Source: Chryseobacterium culicis (GTDB lineage: Bacteria > Bacteroidota > Bacteroidia > Flavobacteriales > Weeksellaceae). Taken from it: a DNA stretch of 64,000 nucleotides. How positions within the stretch are numbered: position 1 is the first letter of the stretch; every line of letters begins with the position of its first letter. The notes below the pieces were generated by a model. That model was not told the origin of the DNA. It made no database searches and worked only from the letters and a program-made list of their open reading frames with translations. Shown here one piece after another: positions 43,960-52,459 of this stretch. A program made the position numbers and the translations under genes. The stretch covers positions 930,001 to 994,000 of the forward strand of contig NZ_FNWQ01000002.1 of assembly GCF_900108365.1 (NCBI RefSeq), read 5' to 3'.

Positions 43960-45051
43960 TTATACGTTGAATCTGAAGTGCATGATGTCGCCATCCTGTA
44001 CAATATATTCTTTACCTTCTACGGAAAGTTTTCCTGCTTCTTTTACTTTCACTTCTGAACCATAACTGATATAATCATTATATTTGATTACTTCTGCACG
44101 GATAAATCCTTTTTCAAAGTCTGTGTGAATAACTCCAGCGGCTTGCGGTGCTGTCCATCCCTGTCCGATAGTCCATGCTCTTACTTCTTTTACTCCAGCA
44201 GTAAAATACGTCTGAAGTTTTAAAAGGTCATACGCTTTTCTGATCAAACGGTTAACTCCGGGTTCAGTAAGACCCAACTCATCAAGGAAAATTTCTCTTT
44301 CTTCAAAAGTTTCAAGTTCATTGATGTCTGCTTCTATTTGTGCCGCCAATACCACTACTTCGGCTCCTTCGTTCTTAGCCATCTCTTCAATCTTCCCAAT
44401 CCACTCGTTTCCGTTTTTGATTGAATTTTCGTCTACGTTACAAACATAAAGTACCGGTTTATTCGTCAATAACTGAACTTCTCCAATGATTGATTTTGTA
44501 AAATCATCTACAGCAAATTCTCTTGCATTTTTACCATCCTCAAGGAATTTCTGCAAATTCTGAAGGGTTTCATAAGTAAGGATATCTTCTTTCTTCCCTG
44601 ATTTGATGAATTTTTTAGCTTTTTCCACTGCTTTTCCTACGGTTTCAAGGTCTTTCAGCTGAAGCTCGATATCAATAATTTCTTTGTCTCTTAACGGATC
44701 TACAGAACCTTCTACGTGAACGATGTTTCCATTGTCAAAACATCTTAAAACATGAATGATAGCCTCACACTCACGGATATTGGCCAGGAACTGGTTCCCC
44801 AATCCTTCTCCTTTGCTGGCTCCCTTTACAAGACCTGCAATATCAACAATCTCAACTACCGCTGGTAAAACTCTCTCAGGCTTCACGATTTTCTCCAGTT
44901 CAAACAATCTCTGATCCGGCACAGAAACCGTTCCCAGGTTCGGTTCAATAGTACAGAAAGGATAGTTGGCTGATTGAGCTTTTGCGTTGCTCAGACAGTT
45001 AAAAAGTGTTGATTTACCTACATTCGGCAGGCCTACGATTCCACATTTCAT
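43960..45051 (-). CDS. ychF: Redox-regulated ribosome-binding ATPase YchF
   Basis: Obg-family P-loop protein that prefers ATP; 363 residues, the usual length. The N-terminal G domain starts MKCGIVGLPNVGKSTLFNCL and has VDIAGLVKGASKGEGLGNQF (G3) and a degenerate G4. A coiled coil is followed by the C-terminal TGS domain with YFTAGVKEVRAWTI and ending VQDGDIMHFRFNV. It binds the ribosome and is involved in oxidative stress responses. Confidence 0.95.
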   Translation of the reverse strand: MKCGIVGLPNVGKSTLFNCLSNAKAQSANYPFCTIEPNLGTVSVPDQRLFELEKIVKPERVLPAVVEIVDIAGLVKGASKGEGLGNQFLANIRECEAIIHVLRCFDNGNIVHVEGSVDPLRDKEIIDIELQLKDLETVGKAVEKAKKFIKSGKKEDILTYETLQNLQKFLEDGKNAREFAVDDFTKSIIGEVQLLTNKPVLYVCNVDENSIKNGNEWIGKIEEMAKNEGAEVVVLAAQIEADINELETFEEREIFLDELGLTEPGVNRLIRKAYDLLKLQTYFTAGVKEVRAWTIGQGWTAPQAAGVIHTDFEKGFIRAEVIKYNDYISYGSEVKVKEAGKLSVEGKEYIVQDGDIMHFRFNV

Positions 45052-45139
45052 ATTGTAAAATTCAAAGTTTAAGGTTTAGGGTAACTCAAGGTTTCTACAA
45101 CTTTAAACATTGAACTCCAAACCTTGAATTACGAGTGTG

Positions 45140-45147
45140 CAAAGATA
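45140..45147 (-). promoter_or_regulatory. candidate -7 element for ychF
   Basis: Minus strand TATCTTTG matches TAnnTTTG, with a leader of about 80 bases. That leader contains a loose inverted repeat of CAAGGTTT-type words. Confidence 0.45.
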
Positions 45148-45170
45148 GTGATTTTTAATAGAGTTTCATA

Positions 45171-45203
45171 ATAAAAAAATCTGTCAGTATTCCGACAGAT
45201 TTT
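45171..45203 (-). terminator. Rho-independent terminator after ferritin
   Basis: AAAATCTGTC / GACAGATTTT 10-bp perfect stem with an eight-base loop and a T run on the minus strand. Confidence 0.87.
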
Positions 45204-45228
45204 CAAAAGGCTTGGTTCCTCTTTATGT

Positions 45229-45780
45229 TTATGGATTATCCCCTGTGGCATTCTGAGCCAGCGGAACATCATTCGGAGCTTCCTGTAAAGTTTTATCTAA
45301 AGTAAATAGAGATTCGTCAGTTGCTCTGTCTCCTCCTGCTATTTTCAGTTTATCTATTAAATTCTGAGCTAATGTTTCTTCTTCAATCTGCTCCTGTACA
45401 AACCATTGCATGAAGTTCCATGTTGCCCAGTCTTTTTCTTCCATAGAAAGATCTACAATTCTGTAGATAGCAGTGGTATTATCAACCTCATGTTTGAAAA
45501 CGCCGTCAAAACAGGCGGTAAGATTTTCCGGGTCCGCCGGAGGAGCGGGAATAGCGTCTACTTTTGGCTTCCCTCCTCTGTTCAGAATATATTCCATGAA
45601 TTTGATTGAATGATTTCTTTCTTCCTGTGCATGGCGGTAAAGGAAATTCGCAATTCCCTGATATCCTTTATCATCAGCCCAAATTCCATACGATAAGAAA
45701 ACGTGTGATGCGTGAATTTCTTTGTTCATCTGGTCACTGAGTGCCTTTTCCATGTTGTCGGAAAGTCTTTTAGTATTCAT
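45229..45780 (-). CDS. Ferritin (non-haem, FtnA type)
   Basis: Iron-storage protein of 183 residues, four-helix bundle. Ferroxidase-centre residues are seen in HAQEERNHSIKFMEYI and in the conserved Tyr-rich helix HVFLSYGIWADDKG; QWFVQEQIEEETLAQNLIDK supplies the C-helix ligands. There are no haem-ligand methionine signatures of bacterioferritin. It is monocistronic between strong terminators; no Fur box was recognised upstream. Confidence 0.93.
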   Translation of the reverse strand: MNTKRLSDNMEKALSDQMNKEIHASHVFLSYGIWADDKGYQGIANFLYRHAQEERNHSIKFMEYILNRGGKPKVDAIPAPPADPENLTACFDGVFKHEVDNTTAIYRIVDLSMEEKDWATWNFMQWFVQEQIEEETLAQNLIDKLKIAGGDRATDESLFTLDKTLQEAPNDVPLAQNATGDNP

Positions 45781-45923
45781 AATGTTATATTTTGGTGATT
45801 ATATAAAATGAATCATGCAAAAACAGTTCCGATAAGGTTATTGTTTTACATAAAATTTCAAAAAGCACTTTAAAACACTACTGAATTACAGTTATTTAGA
45901 TTGATAATTTATAGTTATTCTAA

Positions 45924-45955
45924 AATAAAGCCAGCTCTATCGGAGAGCTGGCTTT
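45924..45955 (-). terminator. Rho-independent terminator after GHL10 gene
   Basis: AAAGCCAGCTCT / AGAGCTGGCTTT 12-bp perfect stem with five-base loop, followed by TATTTTA on the minus strand. Confidence 0.83.
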
Positions 45956-46013
45956 GAACTATCATTGAGATGGTTTCACCTAAAAGTTGGCAATGAATAA
46001 CATTTCCTCTTGC

Positions 46014-47624
46014 CTATTTAATTTTTCTTGCCGTATAATCGCTTTCATTTCCCAATCTGTCGATGGCTTTGATGGCGACAGCATTCAGTTTTTTACCGTC
46101 TTTAAATTTAGGAATGTCCTTTGAAAGGGTATCCAATGTTAAAATTTCTGTCTGCCATACTCCGTTGTATTGGGTGAAAAGAGCCCAAAGAAAAACATCA
46201 GCAGAATTTTTCGTACTCCAGCTGGTCTGTGCAAAGCTTCCGTTATCGGCGATGAACAGTGTGGGCGTCTGCAATGGCGCAGCTTTTATCCATGGCGATC
46301 TCGGCACCAGCGCTTTTTCATTATATGGTCCGTTTTTCAGAGCTGGGAGCATGTTGGCATTTTTGGTAAGCCCGGCAATGCTCCAGTGAATTTCTCCGGC
46401 ATCATTCTTCAGAATATTTCTGGAAATAGCAATCTGGTTTTTAATTTCTGTTGGACGGTCTGATACTTTAATCTCAACGGTATTTAATCCGGGCCATAAG
46501 TGACGGTTCATTGTATTTTCAAACTGCCACCAGCTTAACAGGGCTTCAAAGCTCTGTCCTTTAGAATCTATGGGCCAGTAAAGTTGTGGTGAAAAATAAT
46601 CTACCCAGCCTTTGTTTAGCCATAATTTGGCATCTGCGTACAATTCATCATACTGAGAAGAACCTACAATGCCTGCGGGATATCCTGGCTTCCATATTCC
46701 GAAAGGGCTGATCCCGAATCTTACATTATTTTTTTCGGCGTGAATTTCTTTGTAAATACGTTCTACAAATTTATTCACATTATCTCTTCTCCAGTCTGCT
46801 CTGGACAAGGTACCTCCGCTGCTTACGTAAGCATTCCAGGATGCATTATCCGGAAAATCTGCTCCTTTATTGTAGGTAGCATAAGGATAGAAGTAATCAT
46901 CAAAATGTACAGCATCAATATCATATCTTTTCACAATATCTTTCACAACATTGGATACATGTCCCTGTGTTTTTGGATTAGCCGGATCAAACCAGTACAT
47001 TCCATTTTTTAATCGTACAACAATATCAGAAAGCTTGTTAGCCATTGACAACTTATTCACAGCACCACCATTGGTATGATGGGCACGGTAAGGATTTAAC
47101 CAAACGTGGAGTTCCAATCCTCTTTTATGAGCTTCTTCAATCCAAAACTGAAGCGGATCATAGTTGGGGTAAGGCGCTGTTCCCGTTTCTCCGGTAAGGA
47201 AGTACGACCACGGTTCAATATTACTTGTATAGAGAGCATCTGCAGAAGGTCTGATCTGGAAGATAGCAGCATTAAAATTATTGTCTTTAAGCATATCAAG
47301 CATACTGATTGCTTCTGCCTTCTGTTGTTCCACTGTAAGATCATTTCTGGAAGGCCAGTTGATATTCGCTACACTTGCAATCCATGCGCCACGGAATTCT
47401 CTTTTGATTTCGGGGAGATTTGTTCGGAAATTTTCTTCTGGGGAAGCTGGGGAACCTGTTGAGGGCTTTACAGCTACCGGGTTTACTTTAGGAGGATTTG
47501 TATTGTTGGCAGGTTTTGCAGGATTTTTTGCGGAAGGTGTTTTTACAACATTGTTCTGTACGGAACATGAGGTTGTGTAAGATGCAAAAAAGCCCAGTAA
47601 AACGATAAGTTTTAATTTATTCAT
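46014..47624 (-). CDS. Family 10 glycoside-hydrolase-like (GHL10) lipoprotein
   Basis: Cell-surface or periplasmic lipoprotein of 536 residues. Lipobox YTTSC follows a hydrophobic stretch (LKLIVLLGFFAS), then a Pro/Asn/Lys-rich linker. The GHL10/DUF187 TIM barrel begins at EFRGAWIASVANINWPSR and contains IFQIRPSADALYTSNIEPWS, VWLNPYRAHH, DAVHFDDYFYPY and FGISPFGIWKPGYP. Related proteins act on peptidoglycan or glycans. ATG codons lie at 47636, 47630 and 47624. A -7 element overlaps the first, so 47624 is chosen. Confidence 0.88.
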   Translation of the reverse strand: MNKLKLIVLLGFFASYTTSCSVQNNVVKTPSAKNPAKPANNTNPPKVNPVAVKPSTGSPASPEENFRTNLPEIKREFRGAWIASVANINWPSRNDLTVEQQKAEAISMLDMLKDNNFNAAIFQIRPSADALYTSNIEPWSYFLTGETGTAPYPNYDPLQFWIEEAHKRGLELHVWLNPYRAHHTNGGAVNKLSMANKLSDIVVRLKNGMYWFDPANPKTQGHVSNVVKDIVKRYDIDAVHFDDYFYPYATYNKGADFPDNASWNAYVSSGGTLSRADWRRDNVNKFVERIYKEIHAEKNNVRFGISPFGIWKPGYPAGIVGSSQYDELYADAKLWLNKGWVDYFSPQLYWPIDSKGQSFEALLSWWQFENTMNRHLWPGLNTVEIKVSDRPTEIKNQIAISRNILKNDAGEIHWSIAGLTKNANMLPALKNGPYNEKALVPRSPWIKAAPLQTPTLFIADNGSFAQTSWSTKNSADVFLWALFTQYNGVWQTEILTLDTLSKDIPKFKDGKKLNAVAIKAIDRLGNESDYTARKIK

Positions 47625-47635
47625 TCTCATAGTCA

Positions 47636-47643
47636 CAAAACTA
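47636..47643 (-). promoter_or_regulatory. candidate -7 element for GHL10 gene
   Basis: Minus strand TAGTTTTG matches TAnnTTTG. Its position puts the transcript start near 47630 and excludes the first in-frame ATG. Confidence 0.5.
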
Positions 47644-47708
47644 CATTAAAATTTATTTTTAATTTTTAGAGATTATTATGCCAAAATAAGCATTTTAATG
47701 GTGGGTAT

Positions 47709-47737
47709 AGAAAAAAAGCCTCGAAAATCGAGGCTTT
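47709..47737 (-). terminator. Rho-independent terminator after typA
   Basis: AAAGCCTCGA / TCGAGGCTTT 10-bp stem with a three-base loop and a seven-base T run on the minus strand. Confidence 0.88.
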
Positions 47738-47759
47738 GATTTTATGTATAAGATTTTTA

Positions 47760-49565
47760 TTATGCTTTTGCAGATCTTTCTACTCTTTTTCTTTCTTCTT
47801 CAGAAAGGATTTTCTTTCTCATTCTGATGAAGTTCGGAGTTACCTCAATGGCTTCATCACCCTGGATGTATTCCATACATTCTTCAAGCGAGAATAAGAT
47901 TTTCGGAGCAACCCCTGTATCTTTATCTTTTCCTGAAGCTCTCATGTTATTCAGCTGTTTTGCTTCCACGATATTGACTACCAGATCTCCAGGTTTGTTT
48001 TGTTCACCAATGATCATTCCTGTATAGATTTCCTCACCCGGATCAACGAAAAACTTACCTCTATCCTGTAATTTAGCAATAGAATATTCTGTAGCAGGAC
48101 CTGTAGTTTTGCTGATCAACACTCCATTGTTTCTTCCAGGAATATTTCCTTTGAAAGGCTTATATTCTGTGAAACGATGTGCCATGATAGCTTCACCTGC
48201 AGTAGCTGTAAGCATTTGAGAACGAAGCCCGATCAAACCTCTTGAAGGAATTTCGAACTCCATATGCTGCATTTCACCTTTAGTTTCCATGATGTGAAGG
48301 TCACCTTTTCTCTGTGTAGCCAAGTCGATAACTCTTGACGCAAATTCTTCAGGAACGTCTACTACCAAAGATTCATAAGGCTCACATTTTTCACCGTCTA
48401 TTTCTCTGAAGATAACCTGCGGCTGACCGATGGTCATTTCATATCCTTCTCTTCTCATTGTTTCGATCAAAACCGATAAGTGAAGAATACCTCTACCAAA
48501 TACAAGGAAGGTATTGGCATCGTCAGTCTGCTGAACTCTTAATGCCAGGTTTTTCTCTAATTCTTTAGTTAATCTTTCTTTCAGGTGGTTGGAAGTAACA
48601 TACTTACCATCTTTACCAAAGAAAGGTGAATTGTTGATAGAGAACGTCATGTTCAGTGTAGGCTCGTCAATTGCTGTTCTTTCCAACGGTTCAGGATTTT
48701 CAAGATCAACGAAAGAATCACCAATCTGGAACGCATCAAAACCTACTACAGCACAGATATCTCCTGCCTGTACTTCAGTTACTTTTTTCTTTCCTAATCC
48801 TTCGAAAACGTAAAGTTCTTTTACTTTTCCTTTTACAATTTTACCTTCTGCCTGGGCAAGACCGATCCATTGAGATTCTTTGATTTCCCCTCTTGTTACT
48901 TTCCCGATTGCAATTCTTCCTAAGAAAGAAGAGAAGTCAAGGGATGTAATCTGCATCTGAAGGTTTCCTTCCGTTACTTTCGGCTCAGGAACATACTGTA
49001 AGATACCGTCCAATAGCGGTAAAATATCTTCAGTCTGCTCTAATGAAGTGTTGAACCATCCCTGTTTAGAAGATCCGTAGAATGTAGGGAAATCCAATTG
49101 CTCTTCAGTAGCTTCAAGGTTGAAGAACAGGTCGAATACTTTATCATGAACTTCGTCCGGACGGCAGTTTGGTTTATCTACTTTGTTGATCACCACTAGG
49201 GGTCTCAATCCTAATTCCAACGCTTTCTGTAGTACGAATCTTGTTTGCGGCATTGGTCCTTCGAACGCATCCACCAACAAAATAACCCCATCAGCCATTT
49301 TTAATACTCTTTCTACTTCTCCACCAAAATCGGCGTGACCAGGAGTATCAATTACGTTAATTTTTGTGTCTTTATAAGTAACAGAAATATTCTTGGATAA
49401 GATAGTGATCCCTCTTTCTCTTTCAAGATCGTTATTATCCATAATTAACTCCCCACTCTCCTGATTTTCTCTGAAAATGTTGGTAGCGTGAATGATCTTG
49501 TCAACCAAAGTCGTCTTTCCGTGGTCAACGTGTGCGATAATCGCAATATTTCTAATGTTTTGCAT
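47760..49565 (-). CDS. typA: Translational GTPase TypA/BipA
   Basis: Ribosome-associated GTPase of 601 residues, EF-G-like, needed for stress or cold-related ribosome assembly. The G domain has G1 AHVDHGKTTLVDKI, G2 region RERGITILSKN, G3 DTPGHADFGGEV and G4 NKVD. Domains II, III and V follow, and the C-terminal TypA domain includes GRNNGVLISKTTGPATEYSI and ends RKKILSEEERKRVERSAKA. Full-length. It has its own promoter and terminator. Confidence 0.96.
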   Translation of the reverse strand: MQNIRNIAIIAHVDHGKTTLVDKIIHATNIFRENQESGELIMDNNDLERERGITILSKNISVTYKDTKINVIDTPGHADFGGEVERVLKMADGVILLVDAFEGPMPQTRFVLQKALELGLRPLVVINKVDKPNCRPDEVHDKVFDLFFNLEATEEQLDFPTFYGSSKQGWFNTSLEQTEDILPLLDGILQYVPEPKVTEGNLQMQITSLDFSSFLGRIAIGKVTRGEIKESQWIGLAQAEGKIVKGKVKELYVFEGLGKKKVTEVQAGDICAVVGFDAFQIGDSFVDLENPEPLERTAIDEPTLNMTFSINNSPFFGKDGKYVTSNHLKERLTKELEKNLALRVQQTDDANTFLVFGRGILHLSVLIETMRREGYEMTIGQPQVIFREIDGEKCEPYESLVVDVPEEFASRVIDLATQRKGDLHIMETKGEMQHMEFEIPSRGLIGLRSQMLTATAGEAIMAHRFTEYKPFKGNIPGRNNGVLISKTTGPATEYSIAKLQDRGKFFVDPGEEIYTGMIIGEQNKPGDLVVNIVEAKQLNNMRASGKDKDTGVAPKILFSLEECMEYIQGDEAIEVTPNFIRMRKKILSEEERKRVERSAKA

Positions 49566-49583
49566 AAAAGATTTTTACGGGTG

Positions 49584-49591
49584 CAAAAGTA
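49584..49591 (-). promoter_or_regulatory. candidate -7 element for typA
   Basis: Minus strand TACTTTTG matches TAnnTTTG, 18 bases before the ATG. Confidence 0.5.
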
Positions 49592-49662
49592 GTGATTTTT
49601 AATGAAAAAATATTTAGTTATACAAATATTTAATATTTTGTTTAAGATACTTGTCGACAAGA

Positions 49663-49694
49663 CAATAAAAAAGAGTGTTCAAAAAACACTCTTT
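49663..49694 (-). terminator. Rho-independent terminator after peptide F
   Basis: AAAGAGTGTT / AACACTCTTT 10-bp stem with a T run on the minus strand. Confidence 0.87.
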
Positions 49695-49701
49695 ATGTTA
49701 T

Positions 49702-49908
49702 CTATACACAGGCTTGTATTTCGCATGGATCTACTGCAGGCGGTTCTCCACAGATAATATCAAATTCTGCACAATTGCTGGAGAATCCTGTTGCCCATCC
49801 CCATCTTACAGCGCACGTGTCGGCATCTTTACACCTTACCATTCCTTTTACAATTCCTCCCTGTACTGATTTCATCTCAATTCTGGAAATTTTTCTAAGA
49901 TTTTTCAT
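49702..49908 (-). CDS. Double-glycine leader Cys-rich peptide (F)
   Basis: Precursor of 68 residues. The leader is the shorter type MKNLRKISRIEMKSVQGG, shared with peptide G. The core has six cysteines at 26, 32, 46, 53, 62 and 67; the last pair keeps the x4 spacing and C46-C53 the x6 spacing, but the rest differs from peptides A-E. Two Trp residues lie in the longest loop (VRWGWATGFSS). It is monocistronic with its own terminator; no export gene nearby. Confidence 0.85.
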   Translation of the reverse strand: MKNLRKISRIEMKSVQGGIVKGMVRCKDADTCAVRWGWATGFSSNCAEFDIICGEPPAVDPCEIQACV

Positions 49909-50016
49909 GTAATTTATTTATTTGTTATTAGCATGATAAAAATATAAAAAAAACATACACAAAAAGTAAATTGTGAAAAGATTTAACGTTTTATAAATAA
50001 TTTTAACCATTCAAAA

Positions 50017-50271
50017 TCAACGCCTTAACACTCTGTAAAACAGAAAAAGATCTATCAGCACAACCAGTATAAACTTCATGACGAAGGATTTTTTGGAAAC
50101 TTTATGATTGAAAAAAATCATTCCGGCAGCGGCTCCTATAATTCCACCCAGCAGAGAAATTCCTAAAAGGATATTTTCTGAAATCCGCCACCGGTGTTTT
50201 TTCGCCTGCCATTTATCAAAGCCAAAGACAGCTATTGTAAACACATTCATTATCAACAGAAAAGAAATCAT
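50017..50271 (-). CDS. DUF1294 domain-containing small membrane protein
   Basis: 84-residue inner-membrane protein with an N-terminal hydrophobic segment, the conserved cytoplasmic motif FDKWQAKKHRWRISE, a glycine-rich helix (LGISLLGGIIGAAAGMIFF) and a third helix (FVMKFILVVLIDLFLFYRVL). This is the canonical DUF1294 layout. Function unknown. It lies about 110 bases upstream of peptide F on the same strand. Confidence 0.88.
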   Translation of the reverse strand: MISFLLIMNVFTIAVFGFDKWQAKKHRWRISENILLGISLLGGIIGAAAGMIFFNHKVSKKSFVMKFILVVLIDLFLFYRVLRR

Positions 50272-50437
50272 TCTTCATTTAATTTGCACAAAAATAAAAC
50301 TTAATTAATAAGAATATGGCTAAATGCTGCATATATTTCAACCTTTATCAATGGAGCTGAGAAGTCAAGCCAGTGTCAAAGTAAGCCATTCTGAGTTTTA
50401 AGCGTAAAAACTTAATTTCAGTATGATCTGAATGTTT

Positions 50438-50445
50438 TAAATTTG
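50438..50445 (+). promoter_or_regulatory. candidate -7 element
   Basis: TAAATTTG matches TAnnTTTG, 20 bases before the ATG at 50466. Confidence 0.45.
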
Positions 50446-50465
50446 CTTTCCATAAAAATAAATGA

Positions 50466-50822
<357 letters not shown>

Positions 50823-50852
50823 TCTTGCTCAGCAATGGAATAATCTTACCAA

Positions 50853-50883
50853 TAAAAAGAGCTGCCTTCATGAAGGCAGCTCT
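50853..50883 (-). terminator. Rho-independent terminator after YceI gene
   Basis: AGAGCTGCCTTCA pairs perfectly with TGAAGGCAGCTCT (13 bp), followed by TTTTTATT on the minus strand. Confidence 0.88.
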
Positions 50884-50907
50884 GTTAGTTATTATCTTAT
50901 AAATAAC

Positions 50908-51585
50908 TTATTTCTTAGCTTTTACGTCGATAGCGATTTCGATATCTTTGCTGATCATCCATTCTGCAGGATCTGCTTCTGAAGTACCGAATTTAAGCCC
51001 CCAATCTGCTCTGTTTACTGTAAATTTAGCCTGAATAGCCGCTGAATTTTCTGCAACATCTACTTTCGCAGGGAAGGTAACATTCATTGTTTTTCCTGAT
51101 AAAGTAAGGTTTCCGCTTACTGTTTTATTAGCTCCTGCTACAGCATCTTTTGGAGCTTCTTTCAAGTCTGTTACACTTGTAATTTTGAAATCTGAAGTAG
51201 GGTTTTTCGCTACATCAAAGAAATCAGCACTCTTCAGATGCGTTTCAAGTTCTGCAGGTTTTTTATCTTTTTCTGTTACTGAAGCCGGGTCTACCTTGAT
51301 AGAGCTCATATCAATCACAAAGTTTCCAGCTGAAACCTGACCTCCATCCACACTAAGATCTCCGGATTTTACGGTAAGTGTTCCCCAACGTGGAGCCATA
51401 CCTCCTTTGTGGAAAGCTTTCCAGTTTACTACTGAACCTGCTGTATCTACCATAAGTGTTTCCCCTTTGCTTTCCGCTACAGCCTGCTCCTGAGCAGTAG
51501 CTGCAGTTTCTGCAGTTTTTCCTTTATCACATGATGCCAAAAGCAATCCTACTCCTACTAATGCAATTACGCTAATTTTTTTCAT
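50908..51585 (-). CDS. YceI family lipoprotein
   Basis: 225-residue lipocalin-fold protein; related family members bind isoprenoid-type ligands. The ATG at 51585 begins a lipoprotein signal MKKISVIALVGVGLLLASCD with lipobox LASC. The longer upstream frame opening is ignored. The YceI domain (about residues 50-225) has DTAGSVVNWKAFHKGGMAPR, LETHLKSADFFDVAKNPTSD and WGLKFG, ending DIEIAIDVKAKK. Likely anchored in the periplasmic or outer membrane face. Confidence 0.92.
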   Translation of the reverse strand: MKKISVIALVGVGLLLASCDKGKTAETAATAQEQAVAESKGETLMVDTAGSVVNWKAFHKGGMAPRWGTLTVKSGDLSVDGGQVSAGNFVIDMSSIKVDPASVTEKDKKPAELETHLKSADFFDVAKNPTSDFKITSVTDLKEAPKDAVAGANKTVSGNLTLSGKTMNVTFPAKVDVAENSAAIQAKFTVNRADWGLKFGTSEADPAEWMISKDIEIAIDVKAKK

Positions 51586-51631
51586 ATTGAACTGTTTTAA
51601 AAAGTTTATTGAAATTTTGTTGTTTCGGGTA

Positions 51632-51639
51632 CAAAAATA
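51632..51639 (-). promoter_or_regulatory. candidate -7 element for YceI gene
   Basis: Minus strand TATTTTTG matches TAnnTTTG, 46 bases before the ATG. Confidence 0.45.
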
Positions 51640-51753
51640 GAAAAACCTACTTTGTATGATCTTATCATATATCAAGAAATGTGGTATTTTTGCATTACAT
51701 GTAATTAAAAGTACATTTTACAGTGTATTTTATCGACCTAAACTTAATAGAGA

Positions 51754-51929
51754 TTTATTATCTTCGTCATCAGTCACAGCTGGTATTCAATCTCAATTCT
51801 TATCGCTTCAGTTGTGAATTGCTTTCAAAATTTATTATCTTCGTGATTAGTCACAGCAGTATGATTTTTTGCCTGTTTTAGTATCTTGTTGTGAAAACAT
51901 TCAAGGCGGGGCAACTCGCCTTTTCCGTT
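51754..51929 (+). repeat. diverged direct repeats, left of peptide G
   Basis: A 27-base word (TTATCTTCGTCATCAGTCAC core) at 51754-51780 recurs at 51831-51857 with two differences. It is followed by a 44-base segment at 51886-51929 (TTGTTGTGAAAACATTCAAG, then GGCGGGGCAACTCGCC). Related copies lie at 52328-52425 on the other side of the peptide gene. The gap 51586-52092 contains nothing else I recognise. Confidence 0.7.
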
Positions 51930-52060
51930 CTAATTGAACAGTTTCTAAAATCAGCAAATAATTTGAAAAATTGTCAAGAGAAAAGAATCTGTTTACAATC
52001 AATAGAAGGATAATCACCTAAATATTTTTTATGTTAAATCTACAGATTGAAAATAATTTA

Positions 52061-52068
52061 TACATTTG
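52061..52068 (+). promoter_or_regulatory. candidate -7 element for peptide G
   Basis: TACATTTG matches TAnnTTTG, 24 bases before the ATG at 52093. Confidence 0.5.
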
Positions 52069-52092
52069 ACACTTACAAATTAAAATTATACC

Positions 52093-52257
52093 ATGAAAAA
52101 TTTCAAAAAAATTTCCAGAGATCAGTTAAAAAAAGTAAATGGCGGCGGTAACAGAGATGGTATTTGCCAGCCTCAGTATATGTTAATCTGCGATGCTACC
52201 GGAATCTGTGGCACAGAACCTGATACAGCTTGTAACTGCTATTGCGTTCCTATTTAA
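52093..52257 (+). CDS. Double-glycine leader Cys-rich peptide (G)
   Basis: Precursor of 54 residues. Leader MKNFKKISRDQLKKVNGG matches that of peptide F. The core has six cysteines at 25, 33, 39, 47, 49 and 51, ending in the compact motif CNCYCVPI, unlike A-F. It is monocistronic with a -7 element and a terminator, and bracketed by diverged direct repeats. Role unknown; export by a C39-type transporter elsewhere is inferred from the leader. Confidence 0.83.
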   Translation: MKNFKKISRDQLKKVNGGGNRDGICQPQYMLICDATGICGTEPDTACNCYCVPI

Positions 52258-52265
52258 TAAAAAAC

Positions 52266-52290
52266 AATCCCTCAAGCTGAGGGATTTTTT
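52266..52290 (+). terminator. Rho-independent terminator after peptide G
   Basis: AATCCCTC / GAGGGATT stem with a short loop and T run. Confidence 0.85.
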
Positions 52291-52327
52291 ATGCCTAAGA
52301 TTCTGTTTGAAAATGCTTGCAAAAATC

Positions 52328-52425
52328 GTTATCTTAATGATTAGTTACAGAGGCAGTGCGCTGCTGTATAAGAAATTTAATTGTTGTAAAAACATTCACG
52401 GTCGGGTAACCCACCTTTTTCGTTT
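52328..52425 (+). repeat. diverged direct repeats, right of peptide G
   Basis: Counterpart of the left repeats: GTTATCTTAATGATTAGTTA (52328 on) and TTGTTGTAAAAACATTCACG with GTCGGGTAACCCACC (52381-52425), in the same order and orientation. It ends 35 bases before tex. Confidence 0.7.
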
Positions 52426-52459
52426 TAAAATCCTATTTTAGCGATCCGAAAACAGAACA

